A DNA stretch of 64,000 nucleotides from NCBI GenBank assembly GCA_029224185.1, contig JANZKI010000029.1, forward strand, positions 1,116,001 through 1,180,000, written 5' to 3'. This document shows positions 50,550 through 62,045 of this stretch, piece after piece. The notes beneath the pieces are model-generated. The model had not been told where the DNA came from and searched no databases. It saw only the letters and a program-made list of their open reading frames with translations. Made by a program: the position numbers and the translations under genes. How positions within the stretch are numbered: position 1 is the first letter of the stretch; each line of letters opens with the position of its first letter. This stretch comes from Karalla daura (Eukaryota; Chordata; Actinopteri; Chaetodontiformes; Leiognathidae).

Positions 50550-52280
50550 GTGTTTAGAACGCTTAGTTGAGCCTGTTTACAGCCCCCTGCATAGGAGACT
50601 GCGGGGAAAAGCGCTTTGAAAAAGTTTGTTGATACGTGCACCATTGGCCCATACGCAGTGCAGCAACAGGCCTGAAATGTATTCAGAACGCTTAGTTGAG
50701 CCTGTTTACAGCCCCCTGCATAGGAGACTGCGGGGAAAAGCGCTGTGATAAAGTTTGTTGATACGTGCACCATTGGCCCATACGCAGTGCAGCAACAGGC
50801 CTGAAAAGTGTTTGGAACGCTTAGTTGAGCCTGTTTACAGCCCCCTGCATAGGAGACTGCGGGGAAACGCGCTTTGAAAAAGTTTGTTGATACGTGCACC
50901 ATTGGCCCATACGCAGTGCAGCAACAGGCCTGAAAAGTGTTTAGAACGCTTAGTTGAGCCTGTTTACAGCCCCCTGCATAGGAGACTGCGGGGAAAAGCG
51001 CTGTGATAAAGTTTGTTGATACGTGCACCATTGGCCCATACGCAGTGCAGCAACAGGCCTGAAAAGTGTTTAGAACGCTTAGTTGAGCCTGTTTACAGCC
51101 CCCTGCATCGGAGACTGCGGGGAAAAGCACTTTGAAAAAGTTTGTTGACACGTGCACCGTTGTCCCACACGCAGTGCAGCAACAGGCCTGAAAAGTGTTT
51201 AGAACGCTTAGTTGAGCCTGTTTACATCCCCCTGCATAGGAGACTGCGGGGAAAAGTGCTTTGAAAAAGTTTGTTGATACGTGCACCATTGGCCCATACG
51301 CAGTGCAGCAACAGGCCTGAAAAGTGTTTAGAACGCTTAGTTGAGCCTGTTTACAGCCCCCTGCATAGGAGACTGCGGGGAAAAGTGCTTTGAAAAAGTT
51401 TGTTTATACGTGCACCATTGGCCCATACGCAGTGCAGCAACAGGCCTGAAAAGTGTTTAGAACGCTTAGTTGAGCCTGTTTACAGCCCCCTGCATAGGAG
51501 ACTGCGGGGAAAAGCGCTTTGAAAAAGTTTGTTGATACGTGCACCATTGGCCCATACGCAGTGCAGCAACAGGCCTGAAATGTATTCAGAACGCTTAGTT
51601 GAGCCTGTTTACAGCCCCCTGCATAGGAGACTGCGGGGAAAAGCGCTGTGATAAAGTTTGTTGATACGTGCACCATTGGCCCATACGCAGTGCAGCAACA
51701 GGCCTGAAAAGTGTTTAGAACGCTTAGTTGAGCCTGTTTACAGCCCCCTGCATAGGAGACTGCGGGGAAAAGCACTTTGAAAAAGTTTGTTGATACATGC
51801 ACCATTGGCCCATACGCAGTGCAGCAACAGGCCTGAAATGTATTCAGAACGCTTAGTTGAGCCTGTTTACAGCCCCCTGCATAGGAGACTGCGGGGAAAA
51901 GCGCTGTGATAAAGTTTGTTGATACGTGCACCATTGGCCCATACGCAGTGCAGCAACAGGCCTGAAAAGTGTTTAGAACGCTTAGTTGAGCCTGTTTACA
52001 GCCCCCTGCATAGGAGACTGCGGGGAAAAGCGCTTTGAAAAAGTTTGTTGATACGTGCACCTTTGGCCCACACGCAGTGCAGCAGCAGGCCTGAACAGTG
52101 TTCAGAACGCTTAGTTGAGCCTGTTTACAGCCCCCTGCATAGGAAACTGCGGGGAAAAGCACTTTCAAAAAGTTTGTTGATACGTGCACCATTGGCCCAT
52201 ACGCAGTGCAGCAACAGGCCTGAAAAGTGTTTAGAACGCTTAGTTGAGCCTGTTTACAGCCCCCTGCATAGGAGACTGCG
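50550..52280. repeat. Segment repeated at an 18-monomer offset (2322 bp), left copy
   Basis: The aaacgcgctttg change at 50865, the tgtttatacg change at 51401 and the actttcaaaa change at 52161 recur exactly 2322 bp on, at 53187, 53723 and 54483. The match covers about 13 monomers and stops near 52280, so the period contains about five further monomers that are not duplicated. Confidence 0.82.
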
Positions 52281-53611
52281 GGGAAAAGCGCTTTGAAAAA
52301 GTTTGTTGATACGTGCACCATTGGCCCATACGCAGTGCAGCAACAGGCCTGAAATGTATTCAGAACGCTTAGTTGAGCCTGTTTACAGCCCCCTGCAAAG
52401 GAGATTGCGGGGAAAAGCGCTGTGATAAAGTTTGTTGATACGTGCACCATTGGCCCATACGCAGTGCAGCAACAGGCCTGAAAAGTGTTTAGAACGCTTA
52501 GTTGAGCCTGTTTACAGCCCCCTGCATCGGAGACTGCGGGGAAAAGCTCTTTGAAAAAGTTTGTTGACACGTGCACCGTTGGCCCACACGCAGTGCAGCA
52601 ACAGGCCTGAAAAGTGTTTAGAACGCTTAGTTGAGCCTGTTTACAGCCCCCTGCATAGGAGACTGCGGGGAAAAGCGCTTTGAAAAAGTTTGTTGATACG
52701 TGCACCATTGGCCCATACGCAGTGCAGCAACAGGCCTGAAATGTATTCAGAATGCTTAGTTGAGCCTGTTTACAGCCCCCTGCATAGGAGACTGCGGGGA
52801 AAAGCGCTGTGACAAAGTTTGTCGATACGTGCACCATTGGCCCATACGCAGTGCAGCAACAGGCCTGAAAAGTGTTTAGAACGCTTAGTTGAGCCTGTTT
52901 ACAGCCCCCTGCATAGGAGACTGCGGGGAAAAGCGCTTTGAAAAAGTTTGTTGATACGTGCACCATTGGCCCATACGCAGTGCAGCAACAGGCCTGAAAT
53001 GTATTCAGAACGCTTAGTTGAGCCTGTTTACAGCCCCCTGCATAGGAGACTGCGGGGAAAAGCGCTGTGATAAAGTTTGTTGATACGTGCACCATTGGCC
53101 CATACGCAGTGCAGCAACAGGCCTGAAAAGTGTTTGGAACGCTTAGTTGAGCCTGTTTACAGCCCCCTGCATAGGAGACTGCGGGGAAACGCGCTTTGAA
53201 AAAGTTTGTTGATACGTGCACCATTGGCCCATACGCAGTGCAGCAACAGGCCTGAAAAGTGTTTAGAACGCTTAGTTGAGCCTGTTTACAGCCCCCTGCA
53301 TAGGAGACTGCGGGGAAAAGCGCTGTGATAAAGTTTGTTGATACGTGCACCATTGGCCCATACGCAGTGCAGCAACAGGCCTGAAAAGTGTTTAGAACTC
53401 TTAGTTGAGCCTGTTTACAGCCCCCTGCATCGGAGACTGCGGGGAAAAGCACTTTGAAAAAGTTTGTTGACACGTGCACCGTTGTCCCACACGCAGTGCA
53501 GCAACAGGCCTGAAAAGTGTTTAGAACGCTTAGTTGAGCCTGTTTACATCCCCCTGCATAGGAGACTGCGGGGAAAAGTGCTTTGAAAAAGTTTGTTGAT
53601 ACGTGCACCAT
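51404..53611 (-). other. Open frame of 735 codons from the satellite; probably non-coding
   Basis: This is a continuation of the same 43-residue repeat frame. It ends at 51404-51406, where gttgatacg has become gtttatacg and makes TAA in the STNFF part of the repeat. The same change at 53726-53728, exactly 2322 bp away, ends the next upstream frame (53726-54901, 391 codons). The two stops are therefore copies of one mutation spread by duplication. Nothing else marks this as a gene. Confidence 0.8.
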
Positions 53612-54602
53612 TGGCCCATACGCAGTGCAGCAACAGGCCTGAAAAGTGTTTAGAACGCTTAGTTGAGCCTGTTTACAGCCCCCTGCATAGGAGACTGCGG
53701 GGAAAAGTGCTTTGAAAAAGTTTGTTTATACGTGCACCATTGGCCCATACGCAGTGCAGCAACAGGCCTGAAAAGTGTTTAGAACGCTTAGTTGAGCCTG
53801 TTTACAGCCCCCTGCATAGGAGACTGCGGGGAAAAGCGCTTTGAAAAAGTTTGTTGATACGTGCACCATTGGCCCATACGCAGTGCAGCAACAGGCCTGA
53901 AATGTATTCAGAACGCTTAGTTGAGCCTGTTTACAGCCCCCTGCATAGGAGACTGCGGGGAAAAGCGCTGTGATAAAGTTTGTTGATACGTGCACCATTG
54001 GCCCATACGCAGTGCAGCAACAGGCCTGAAAAGTGTTTAGAACGCTTAGTTGAGCCTGTTTACAGCCCCCTGCATAGGAGACTGCGGGGAAAAGCACTTT
54101 GAAAAAGTTTGTTGATACATGCACCATTGGCCCATACGCAGTGCAGCAACAGGCCTGAAATGTATTCAGAACGCTTAGTTGAGCCTGTTTACAGCCCCCT
54201 GCATAGGAGACTGCGGGGAAAAGCGCTGTGATAAAGTTTGTTGATACGTGCACCATTGGCCCATACGCAGTGCAGCAACAGGCCTGAAAAGTGTTTAGAA
54301 CGCTTAGTTGAGCCTGTTTACAGCCCCCTGCATAGGAGACTGCGGGGAAAAGCGCTTTGAAAAAGTTTGTTGATACGTGCACCTTTGGCCCACACGCAGT
54401 GCAGCAGCAGGCCTGAACAGTGTTCAGAACGCTTAGTTGAGCCTGTTTACAGCCCCCTGCATAGGAAACTGCGGGGAAAAGCACTTTCAAAAAGTTTGTT
54501 GATACGTGCACCATTGGCCCATACGCAGTGCAGCAACAGGCCTGAAAAGTGTTTAGAACGCTTAGTTGAGCCTGTTTACAGCCCCCTGCATAGGAGACTG
54601 CG
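52872..54602. repeat. Segment repeated at an 18-monomer offset (2322 bp), right copy
   Basis: This is the partner of 50.55-52.28 kb. It leads into a three-monomer run (54566-54952: gcactttg with gatacatgc, gtgctttg with atgtattcag, then gctgtgat). That run stands immediately before every divergent triplet in the right-hand units. Confidence 0.8.
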
Positions 54603-54952
54603 GGGAAAAGCACTTTGAAAAAGTTTGTTGATACATGCACCATTGGCCCATACGCAGTGCAGCAACAGGCCTGAAAAGTGTTTAGAACGCTTAGTTGAGC
54701 CTGTTTACAGCCCCCTGCATAGGAGACTGCGGGGAAAAGTGCTTTGAAAAAGTTTGTTGATACGTGCACCATTGGCCCATACGCAGTGCAGCAACAGGCC
54801 TGAAATGTATTCAGAACGCTTAGTTGAGCCTGTTTACAGCCCCCTGCATAGGAGACTGCGGGGAAAAGCGCTGTGATAAAGTTTGTTGATACGTGCACCA
54901 TTGGCCCATACGCAGTGCAGCAACAGGCCTGAAAAGTGTTTAGAACGCTTAG

Positions 54953-55339
54953 TTGAGCCTGTTTACAGCCCCCTGCATAGGAGACTGTGGGGAAAAGCGC
55001 TTGGAAAAAGTTTGTTTACACATGCACCATTGGCCCAAACACAGTGAAGCAACAGGCCTGGAAAGTGTTTAGAAGGCTTAGTTGAGCCTGTTTACAGCCC
55101 CCTGCATAGGAGACTGTGGGGAAAAGCGCTTGGAAAAAGTTTGTTTACACATGCACCATTGGCCCAAACACAGTGAAGCAACAGGCCTGGAAAGTGTTTA
55201 GAAGGCTTAGTTGAGCCTGTTTACAGCCCCCTGCATAGGAGACTGTGGGGAAAAGCGCTTGGAAAAAGTTTGTTTACACATGCACCATTGGCCCAAACAC
55301 AGTGAAGCAACAGGCCTGGAAAGTGTTTAGAAGGCTTAG
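54953..55339. repeat. Divergent CpG-poor monomer triplet, first copy
   Basis: Three adjacent, apparently identical 129-bp monomers are marked by gactgtgggg, gcgcttgg, tttgtttacacatgc, cccaaacacagtgaagc, cctggaaagtg and agaaggc. Four of the five CpG sites of the consensus are lost (gcggg to gtggg, acgtg to acatg, acgca to acaca, aacgc to aaggc). Only the one in agcgct remains. Each monomer also has a TAA in the minus-strand satellite frame. Confidence 0.93.
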
Positions 55340-56242
55340 TTGAGCCTGTTTACAGCCCCCTGCATAGGAGACTGCGGGGAAAAGCGCTTTGAAAAAGTTT
55401 GTTGATACGTGCACCATTGGCCCATACGCAGTGCAGCAACAGGCCTGAAATGTATTCAGAACGCTTAGTTGAGCCTGTTTACAGCCCCCTGCATAGGAGA
55501 CTGCGGGGAAAAGCGCTGTGACAAAGTTTGTTGATACGTGCACCATTGGCCCATACGCAGTGCAGCAACAGGCCTGAAAAGTGTTTAGAACGCTTAGTTG
55601 AGCCTGTTTACAGCCCCCTGCATAGGAGACTGCGGGGAAAAGCGCTTTGAAAAAGTTTGTTGATACGTGCACCTTTGGCCCACACGCAGTGCAGCAGCAG
55701 GCCTGAACAGTGTTCAGAACGCTTAGTTGAGCCTGTTTACAGCCCCCTGCATAGGAAACTGCGGGGAAAAGCACTTTGAAAAAGTTTGTTGATACGTGCA
55801 CCATTGGCCCATACGCAGTGCAGCAACAGGCCTGAAAAGTGTTTAGAACGCTTAGTTGAGCCTGTTTACAGCCCCCTGCATAGGAGACTGCGGGGAAAAG
55901 CACTTTGAAAAAGTTTGTTGATACATGCACCATTGGCCCATACGCAGTGCAGCAACAGGCCTGAAAAGTGTTTAGAACGCTTAGTTGAGCCTGTTTACAG
56001 CCCCCTGCATAGGAGACTGCGGGGAAAAGTGCTTTGAAAAAGTTTGTTGATACGTGCACCATTGGCCCATACGCAGTGCAGCAACAGGCCTGAAATGTAT
56101 TCAGAACGCTTAGTTGAGCCTGTTTACAGCCCCCTGCATAGGAGACTGCGGGGAAAAGCGCTGTGATAAAGTTTGTTGATACGTGCACCATTGGCCCATA
56201 CGCAGTGCAGCAACAGGCCTGAAAAGTGTTTAGAACGCTTAG
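54953..56242. repeat. Higher-order unit U1, 10 monomers (1290 bp)
   Basis: The unit opens with three divergent monomers (54953-55339) and continues with seven ordinary ones. It ends with the run gcactttg/acatgc, gtgctttg/tgtattcag, gctgtgat, which also ends every later unit. It lacks the 128-bp monomer found in U2-U4 and is the shortest of the four units. Confidence 0.9.
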
Positions 56243-56629
56243 TTGAGCCTGTTTACAGCCCCCTGCATAGGAGACTGTGGGGAAAAGCGCTTGGAAAAAG
56301 TTTGTTTACACATGCACCATTGGCCCAAACACAGTGAAGCAACAGGCCTGGAAAGTGTTTAGAAGGCTTAGTTGAGCCTGTTTACAGCCCCCTGCATAGG
56401 AGACTGTGGGGAAAAGCGCTTGGAAAAAGTTTGTTTACACATGCACCATTGGCCCAAACACAGTGAAGCAACAGGCCTGGAAAGTGTTTAGAAGGCTTAG
56501 TTGAGCCTGTTTACAGCCCCCTGCATAGGAGACTGTGGGGAAAAGCGCTTGGAAAAAGTTTGTTTACACATGCACCATTGGCCCAAACACAGTGAAGCAA
56601 CAGGCCTGGAAAGTGTTTAGAAGGCTTAG
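56243..56629. repeat. Divergent CpG-poor monomer triplet, second copy
   Basis: This triplet has the same sequence as the one at 54953-55339 and lies 1290 bp from it. I see no difference between the copies by eye. Confidence 0.93.
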
Positions 56630-57919
56630 TTGAGCCTGTTTACAGCCCCCTGCATAGGAGACTGCGGGGAAAAGCGCTTTGAAAAAGTTTGTTGATACGT
56701 GCACCATTGGCCCATACGCAGTGCAGCAACAGGCCTGAAATGTATTCAGAACGCTTAGTTGAGCCTGTTTACAGCCCCCTGCATAGGAGACTGCGGGGAA
56801 AAGCGCTGTGACAAAGTTTGTTGATACGTGCACCATTGGCCCATACGCAGTGCAGCAACAGGCCTGAAAAGTGTTTAGAACGCTTAGTTGAGCCTGTTTA
56901 CAGCCCCCTGCATAGGAGACTGCGGGGAAAAGCGCTTTGAAAAAGTTTGTTGACACGTGCACCGTTGGCCCATACGCAGTGCAGCAACAGGCCTGAAATG
57001 TATTCAGAACGCTTAGTTGAGCCTGTTTGCAGCCCCGTGCATAGGAGACTGCGGGGAAAAGCGCTTTGAAAAAGTTTGTTGATACGTGCACCATTGGCCC
57101 ATACGCAGTGCAGCAACAGGCCTGAAAAGTGTTTAGAACGTTTAGTTGAGCCTGTTTACAGCCCCCTGCATCGGAGACTGCGGGGAAAAGCACATTGAAA
57201 AAGTTTGTTGACACGTGCACCGTTGGCCCATACGCAGTGCAGCAACAGGCCTGAAAAGTGTTTAGAACGCTTAGTTGAGCCTGTTTACAGCCCCCTGCAT
57301 AGGAGACTGCGGGGAAAAGCGCTTTGAAAAAGTTTGTTGATACGTGCACCATTGGCCCATACGCAGTGCAGCAACAGGCCTGAAATGTATTCAGAACGCT
57401 TAGTTGAGCCTGTTTACAGCCCCCTGCATAGGAGACTGCGGGGAAAAGCACTGTGATAAAGTTTGTTGATACGTGCACCATTGGCCCATACGCAGTGCAG
57501 CAACAGGCCTGAAAAGTGTTTAGAACGCTTAGTTGAGCCTGTTTACAGCCCCCTGCATAGGAGACTGCGGGGAAAAGCACTTTGAAAGAGTTTGTTGATA
57601 CGTGCACCATTGGCCCACACGCAGTGCAGCAACAGGCCTGAAAAGTGTTTAGAACGCTTAGTTGAGCCTGTTTACATCCCCCTGCATAGGAGACTGCGGG
57701 GAAAAGCGCTTTGAAAAAGTTTGTTGATACGTGCACCTTTGGCCCACACGCAGTGCAGCAGCAGGCCTGAACAGTGTTCAGAACGCTTAGTTGAGCCTGT
57801 TTACAGCCCCCTGCATAGGAGACTGCGGGGAAAAGCGCTTTGAAAAAGTTTGTTGATACGTGCACCATTGGCCCATACGCAGTGCAGCAACAGGCCTGAA
57901 ATGTATTCAGAACGCTTAG

Positions 57920-58047
57920 TTGAGCCTGTTTACAGCCCCCTGCATGGGATTCTGCGGGGACAACCGCTTTGAAAAAGTTTGTTGATACGTGCCCCATTGC
58001 CCATACGCAGTGCAGCAACAGGCCTGAAAAGTGTTTAGAACGCTTAG
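57920..58047. repeat. 128-bp monomer with a one-base deletion and unusual changes, first copy
   Basis: This monomer reads catgggattctg, ggggacaaccgctttg and gtgccccattgccc, with one G missing from attggccc. It is among the most altered monomers outside the divergent triplets. It stands four monomers before the next triplet, and the deletion shifts the satellite frame. Confidence 0.9.
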
Positions 58048-58434
58048 TTGAGCCTGTTTACAGCCCCCTGCATAGGAGACTGCGGGGAAAAGCACTTTGA
58101 AAAAGTTTGTTGATACATGCACCATTGGCCCATACGCAGTGCAGCAACAGGCCTGAAAAGTGTTTAGAACGCTTAGTTGAGCCTGTTTACAGCCCCCTGC
58201 ATAGGAGACTGCGGGGAAAAGTGCTTTGAAAAAGTTTGTTGATACGTGCACCATTGGCCCATACGCAGTGCAGCAACAGGCCTGAAATGTATTCAGAACG
58301 CTTAGTTGAGCCTGTTTACAGCCCCCTGCATAGGAGACTGCGGGGAAAAGCGCTGTGATAAAGTTTGTTGATACGTGCACCATTGGCCCATACGCAGTGC
58401 AGCAACAGGCCTGAAAAGTGTTTAGAACGCTTAG

Positions 58435-58821
58435 TTGAGCCTGTTTACAGCCCCCTGCATAGGAGACTGTGGGGAAAAGCGCTTGGAAAAAGTTTGTTTA
58501 CACATGCACCATTGGCCCAAACACAGTGAAGCAACAGGCCTGGAAAGTGTTTAGAAGGCTTAGTTGAGCCTGTTTACAGCCCCCTGCATAGGAGACTGTG
58601 GGGAAAAGCGCTTGGAAAAAGTTTGTTTACACATGCACCATTGGCCCAAACACAGTGAAGCAACAGGCCTGGAAAGTGTTTAGAAGGCTTAGTTGAGCCT
58701 GTTTACAGCCCCCTGCATAGGAGACTGTGGGGAAAAGCGCTTGGAAAAAGTTTGTTTACACATGCACCATTGGCCCAAACACAGTGAAGCAACAGGCCTG
58801 GAAAGTGTTTAGAAGGCTTAG
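58435..58821. repeat. Divergent CpG-poor monomer triplet, third copy
   Basis: This triplet has the same sequence and lies 2192 bp after the second copy. It opens unit U3. Confidence 0.93.
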
Positions 58822-61143
58822 TTGAGCCTGTTTACAGCCCCCTGCATAGGAGACTGCGGGGAAAAGCGCTTTGAAAAAGTTTGTTGATACGTGCACCATT
58901 GGCCCATACGCAGTGCAGCAACAGGCCTGAAATGTATTCAGAACGCTTAGTTGAGCCTGTTTACAGCCCCCTGCATAGGAGACTGCGGGGAAAAGCGCTG
59001 TGACAAAGTTTGTTGATACGTGCACCATTGGCCCATACGCAGTGCAGCAACAGGCCTGAAAAGTGTTTAGAACGCTTAGTTGAGCCTGTTTACAGCCCCC
59101 TGCATAGGAGACTGCGGGGAAAAGCGCTTTGAAAAAGTTTGTTGACACGTGCACCGTTGGCCCATACGCAGTGCAGCAACAGGCCTGAAATGTATTCAGA
59201 ACGCTTAGTTGAGCCTGTTTGCAGCCCCGTGCATAGGAGACTGCGGGGAAAAGCGCTTTGAAAAAGTTTGTTGATACGTGCACCATTGGCCCATACGCAG
59301 TGCAGCAACAGGCCTGAAAAGTGTTTAGAACGTTTAGTTGAGCCTGTTTACAGCCCCCTGCATCGGAGACTGCGGGGAAAAGCACATTGAAAAAGTTTGT
59401 TGACACGTGCACCGTTGGCCCATACGCAGTGCAGCAACAGGCCTGAAAAGTGTTTAGAACGCTTAGTTGAGCCTGTTTACAGCCCCCTGCATAGGAGACT
59501 GCGGGGAAAAGCGCTTTGAAAAAGTTTGTTGATACGTGCACCATTGGCCCATACGCAGTGCAGCAACAGGCCTGAAATGTATTCAGAACGCTTAGTTGAG
59601 CCTGTTTACAGCCCCCTGCATAGGAGACTGCGGGGAAAAGCACTGTGATAAAGTTTGTTGATACGTGCACCATTGGCCCATACGCAGTGCAGCAACAGGC
59701 CTGAAAAGTGTTTAGAACGCTTAGTTGAGCCTGTTTACAGCCCCCTGCATAGGAGACTGCGGGGAAAAGCACTTTGAAAGAGTTTGTTGATACGTGCACC
59801 ATTGGCCCACACGCAGTGCAGCAACAGGCCTGAAAAGTGTTTAGAACGCTTAGTTGAGCCTGTTTACATCCCCCTGCATAGGAGACTGCGGGGAAAAGCG
59901 CTTTGAAAAAGTTTGTTGATACGTGCACCATTGGCCCATACGCAGTGCAGCAACAGGCCTGAAATGTATTCAGAACGCTTAGTTGAGCCTGTTTACAGCC
60001 CCCTGCAAAGGAGATTGCGGGGAAAAGCGCTGTGATAAAGTTTGTTGATACGTGCACCATTGGCCCATACGCAGTGCAGCAACAGGCCTGAAATGTATTC
60101 AGAACGCTTAGTTGAGCCTGTTTACAGCCCCCTGCATAGGAGACTGCGGGGAAAAGCGCTATGATAAAGTTTGTTGATACGTGCACCATTGGCCCACACG
60201 CAGTGCAGCAACAGGCCTGAAAAGTGTTTGGAACGCTTTGTTGAGCCTGTTTGCAGCCCCCTGCATAGGAGACTGCGGGGAAAAGCGATTTGAAAAAGTT
60301 TGTTGATACGTGCACCTTTGGCCCACACGCAGTGCAGCAGCAGGCCTGAACAGTGTTCAGAACGCTTAGTTGAGCCTGTTTACAGCCCCCTGCATAGGAG
60401 ACTGCAGGGAAAAGCACTTTGAAAAAGTTTGTTGATACGTGCACCATTGGCCCACACGCAGTGCAGCAACAGGCCTGAAAAGTGTTTAGAACGCTTAGTT
60501 GAGCCCGTTTACAGCCCCCTGCATAGGAGACTGCGGGGAAAAGCACTTTGAAAAAGTTTGTTGATACATGCACCATTGGCCCATACGCAGTGCAGCAACA
60601 GGCCTGAAAAGTGTTTAGAACGCTTAGTTGAGCCTGTTTACAGCCCCCTGCATAGGAGACTGCGGGGAAAAGTGCTGTGACAAAGTTTGTTGATACGTGC
60701 ACCATTGGCCCATACGCAGTGCAGCAACAGGCCTGAAAAGTGTTTAGAACGTTTAGTTGAGCCTGTTTACAGCCCCCTGCATCGGAGACTGCGGGGAAAA
60801 GCACTTTGAAAAAGTTTGTTGACACGTGCACCGTTGGCCCACACGCAGTGCAGCAACAGGCCTGAAAAGTGTTTAGAACGCTTAGTTGAGCCTGTTTACA
60901 GCCCCCTGCATAGGAGACTGCGGGGAAAAGTGCTTTGAAAAAGTTTGTTGATACGTGCACCATTGGCCCATACGCAGTGCAGCAACAGGCCTGAAAAGTG
61001 TTTAGAACGCTTAGTTGAGCCTGTTTACAGCCCCCTGCATAGGAGACTGCGGGGAAAAGCGCTTTGAAAAAGTTTGTTGATACGTGCACCATTGGCCCAT
61101 ACGCAGTGCAGCAACAGGCCTGAAATGTATTCAGAACGCTTAG

Positions 61144-61271
61144 TTGAGCCTGTTTACAGCCCCCTGCATGGGATTCTGCGGGGACAACCGCTTTGAAAAA
61201 GTTTGTTGATACGTGCCCCATTGCCCATACGCAGTGCAGCAACAGGCCTGAAAAGTGTTTAGAACGCTTAG
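61144..61271. repeat. 128-bp monomer with a one-base deletion, second copy
   Basis: This monomer carries the same set of changes as 57920-58047 and sits at the same distance (471 bp from the deletion) before the next divergent triplet. Confidence 0.9.
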
Positions 61272-61658
61272 TTGAGCCTGTTTACAGCCCCCTGCATAGG
61301 AGACTGCGGGGAAAAGCACTTTGAAAAAGTTTGTTGATACATGCACCATTGGCCCATACGCAGTGCAGCAACAGGCCTGAAAAGTGTTTAGAACGCTTAG
61401 TTGAGCCTGTTTACAGCCCCCTGCATAGGAGACTGCGGGGAAAAGTGCTTTGAAAAAGTTTGTTGATACGTGCACCATTGGCCCATACGCAGTGCAGCAA
61501 CAGGCCTGAAATGTATTCAGAACGCTTAGTTGAGCCTGTTTACAGCCCCCTGCATAGGAGACTGCGGGGAAAAGCGCTGTGATAAAGTTTGTTGATACGT
61601 GCACCATTGGCCCATACGCAGTGCAGCAACAGGCCTGAAAAGTGTTTAGAACGCTTAG

Positions 61659-62045
61659 TTGAGCCTGTTTACAGCCCCCTGCATAGGAGACTGTGGGGAA
61701 AAGCGCTTGGAAAAAGTTTGTTTACACATGCACCATTGGCCCAAACACAGTGAAGCAACAGGCCTGGAAAGTGTTTAGAAGGCTTAGTTGAGCCTGTTTA
61801 CAGCCCCCTGCATAGGAGACTGTGGGGAAAAGCGCTTGGAAAAAGTTTGTTTACACATGCACCATTGGCCCAAACACAGTGAAGCAACAGGCCTGGAAAG
61901 TGTTTAGAAGGCTTAGTTGAGCCTGTTTACAGCCCCCTGCATAGGAGACTGTGGGGAAAAGCGCTTGGAAAAAGTTTGTTTACACATGCACCATTGGCCC
62001 AAACACAGTGAAGCAACAGGCCTGGAAAGTGTTTAGAAGGCTTAG
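61659..62045. repeat. Divergent CpG-poor monomer triplet, fourth copy
   Basis: This triplet has the same sequence and lies 3224 bp after the third copy. It opens unit U4. Confidence 0.93.

Larger units (their letters stand above)
4784..51289 (-). other. Giant open frame of 15,501 codons across ~360 satellite monomers; probably non-coding
   Basis: This minus-strand frame reads through about 360 consecutive monomers with no stop and no frameshift. Each monomer gives 43 residues: MVHVSTNFFKALFPAVSYAG, GCKQAQLSVLNTFQ, then ACCCTAYGP. It begins just below a TAA at 51404-51406 and ends after the 2-bp deletion near 4855 throws it out of frame. It has five cysteines per repeat and is moderately hydrophobic. 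There is no signal peptide, unique domain or recognisable family. A random 43-codon unit stays open in a given frame about 13% of the time, and a unit divisible by 3 carries that frame through the whole array. One open frame among six is therefore unremarkable. Recent duplication reduces the number of independent monomers further. I infer no gene, and only transcript or peptide data would change that. Confidence 0.85.
56243..58434. repeat. Higher-order unit U2, 17 monomers (2192 bp)
   Basis: The unit opens with the divergent triplet and ends with the same three-monomer run as U1. The length is 17 x 129 minus 1 because of the single-base deletion in the monomer at 57920-58047. Compared with U1, its interior includes gacacgtgcaccgttgg monomers (56950, 57210) and a tttgcagccccgtg monomer at about 57026. 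Confidence 0.9.
58435..61658. repeat. Higher-order unit U3, 25 monomers (3224 bp)
   Basis: The unit has the same ends as U1 and U2 and shares the 128-bp monomer (61144-61271). Between them lies an expanded interior, including a gctatgat monomer at about 60160 and a gcagcagcagg monomer near 60336. Both types are otherwise seen in the core of the array. The unit is 8 monomers longer than U2. Confidence 0.9.

Noticed and set aside
4784..51289. Giant secreted cysteine-rich repeat protein
   Set aside because: There is no signal peptide or unique terminal domain, the frame starts and stops are mutations in the repeat itself, and the synonymous-to-nonsynonymous balance looks close to neutral by eye.
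53385..53415. A second crossover hybrid (actcttagttgagcc) like that at 27340
   Set aside because: The 2322-bp partner near 51075 reads acgcttag with the same surroundings and no change of offset occurs here. A single substitution or short conversion explains it.
54953..55339. Insertion of a different satellite family
   Set aside because: The divergent monomers align base for base with the 129-bp consensus. They are an altered subfamily, not foreign DNA.
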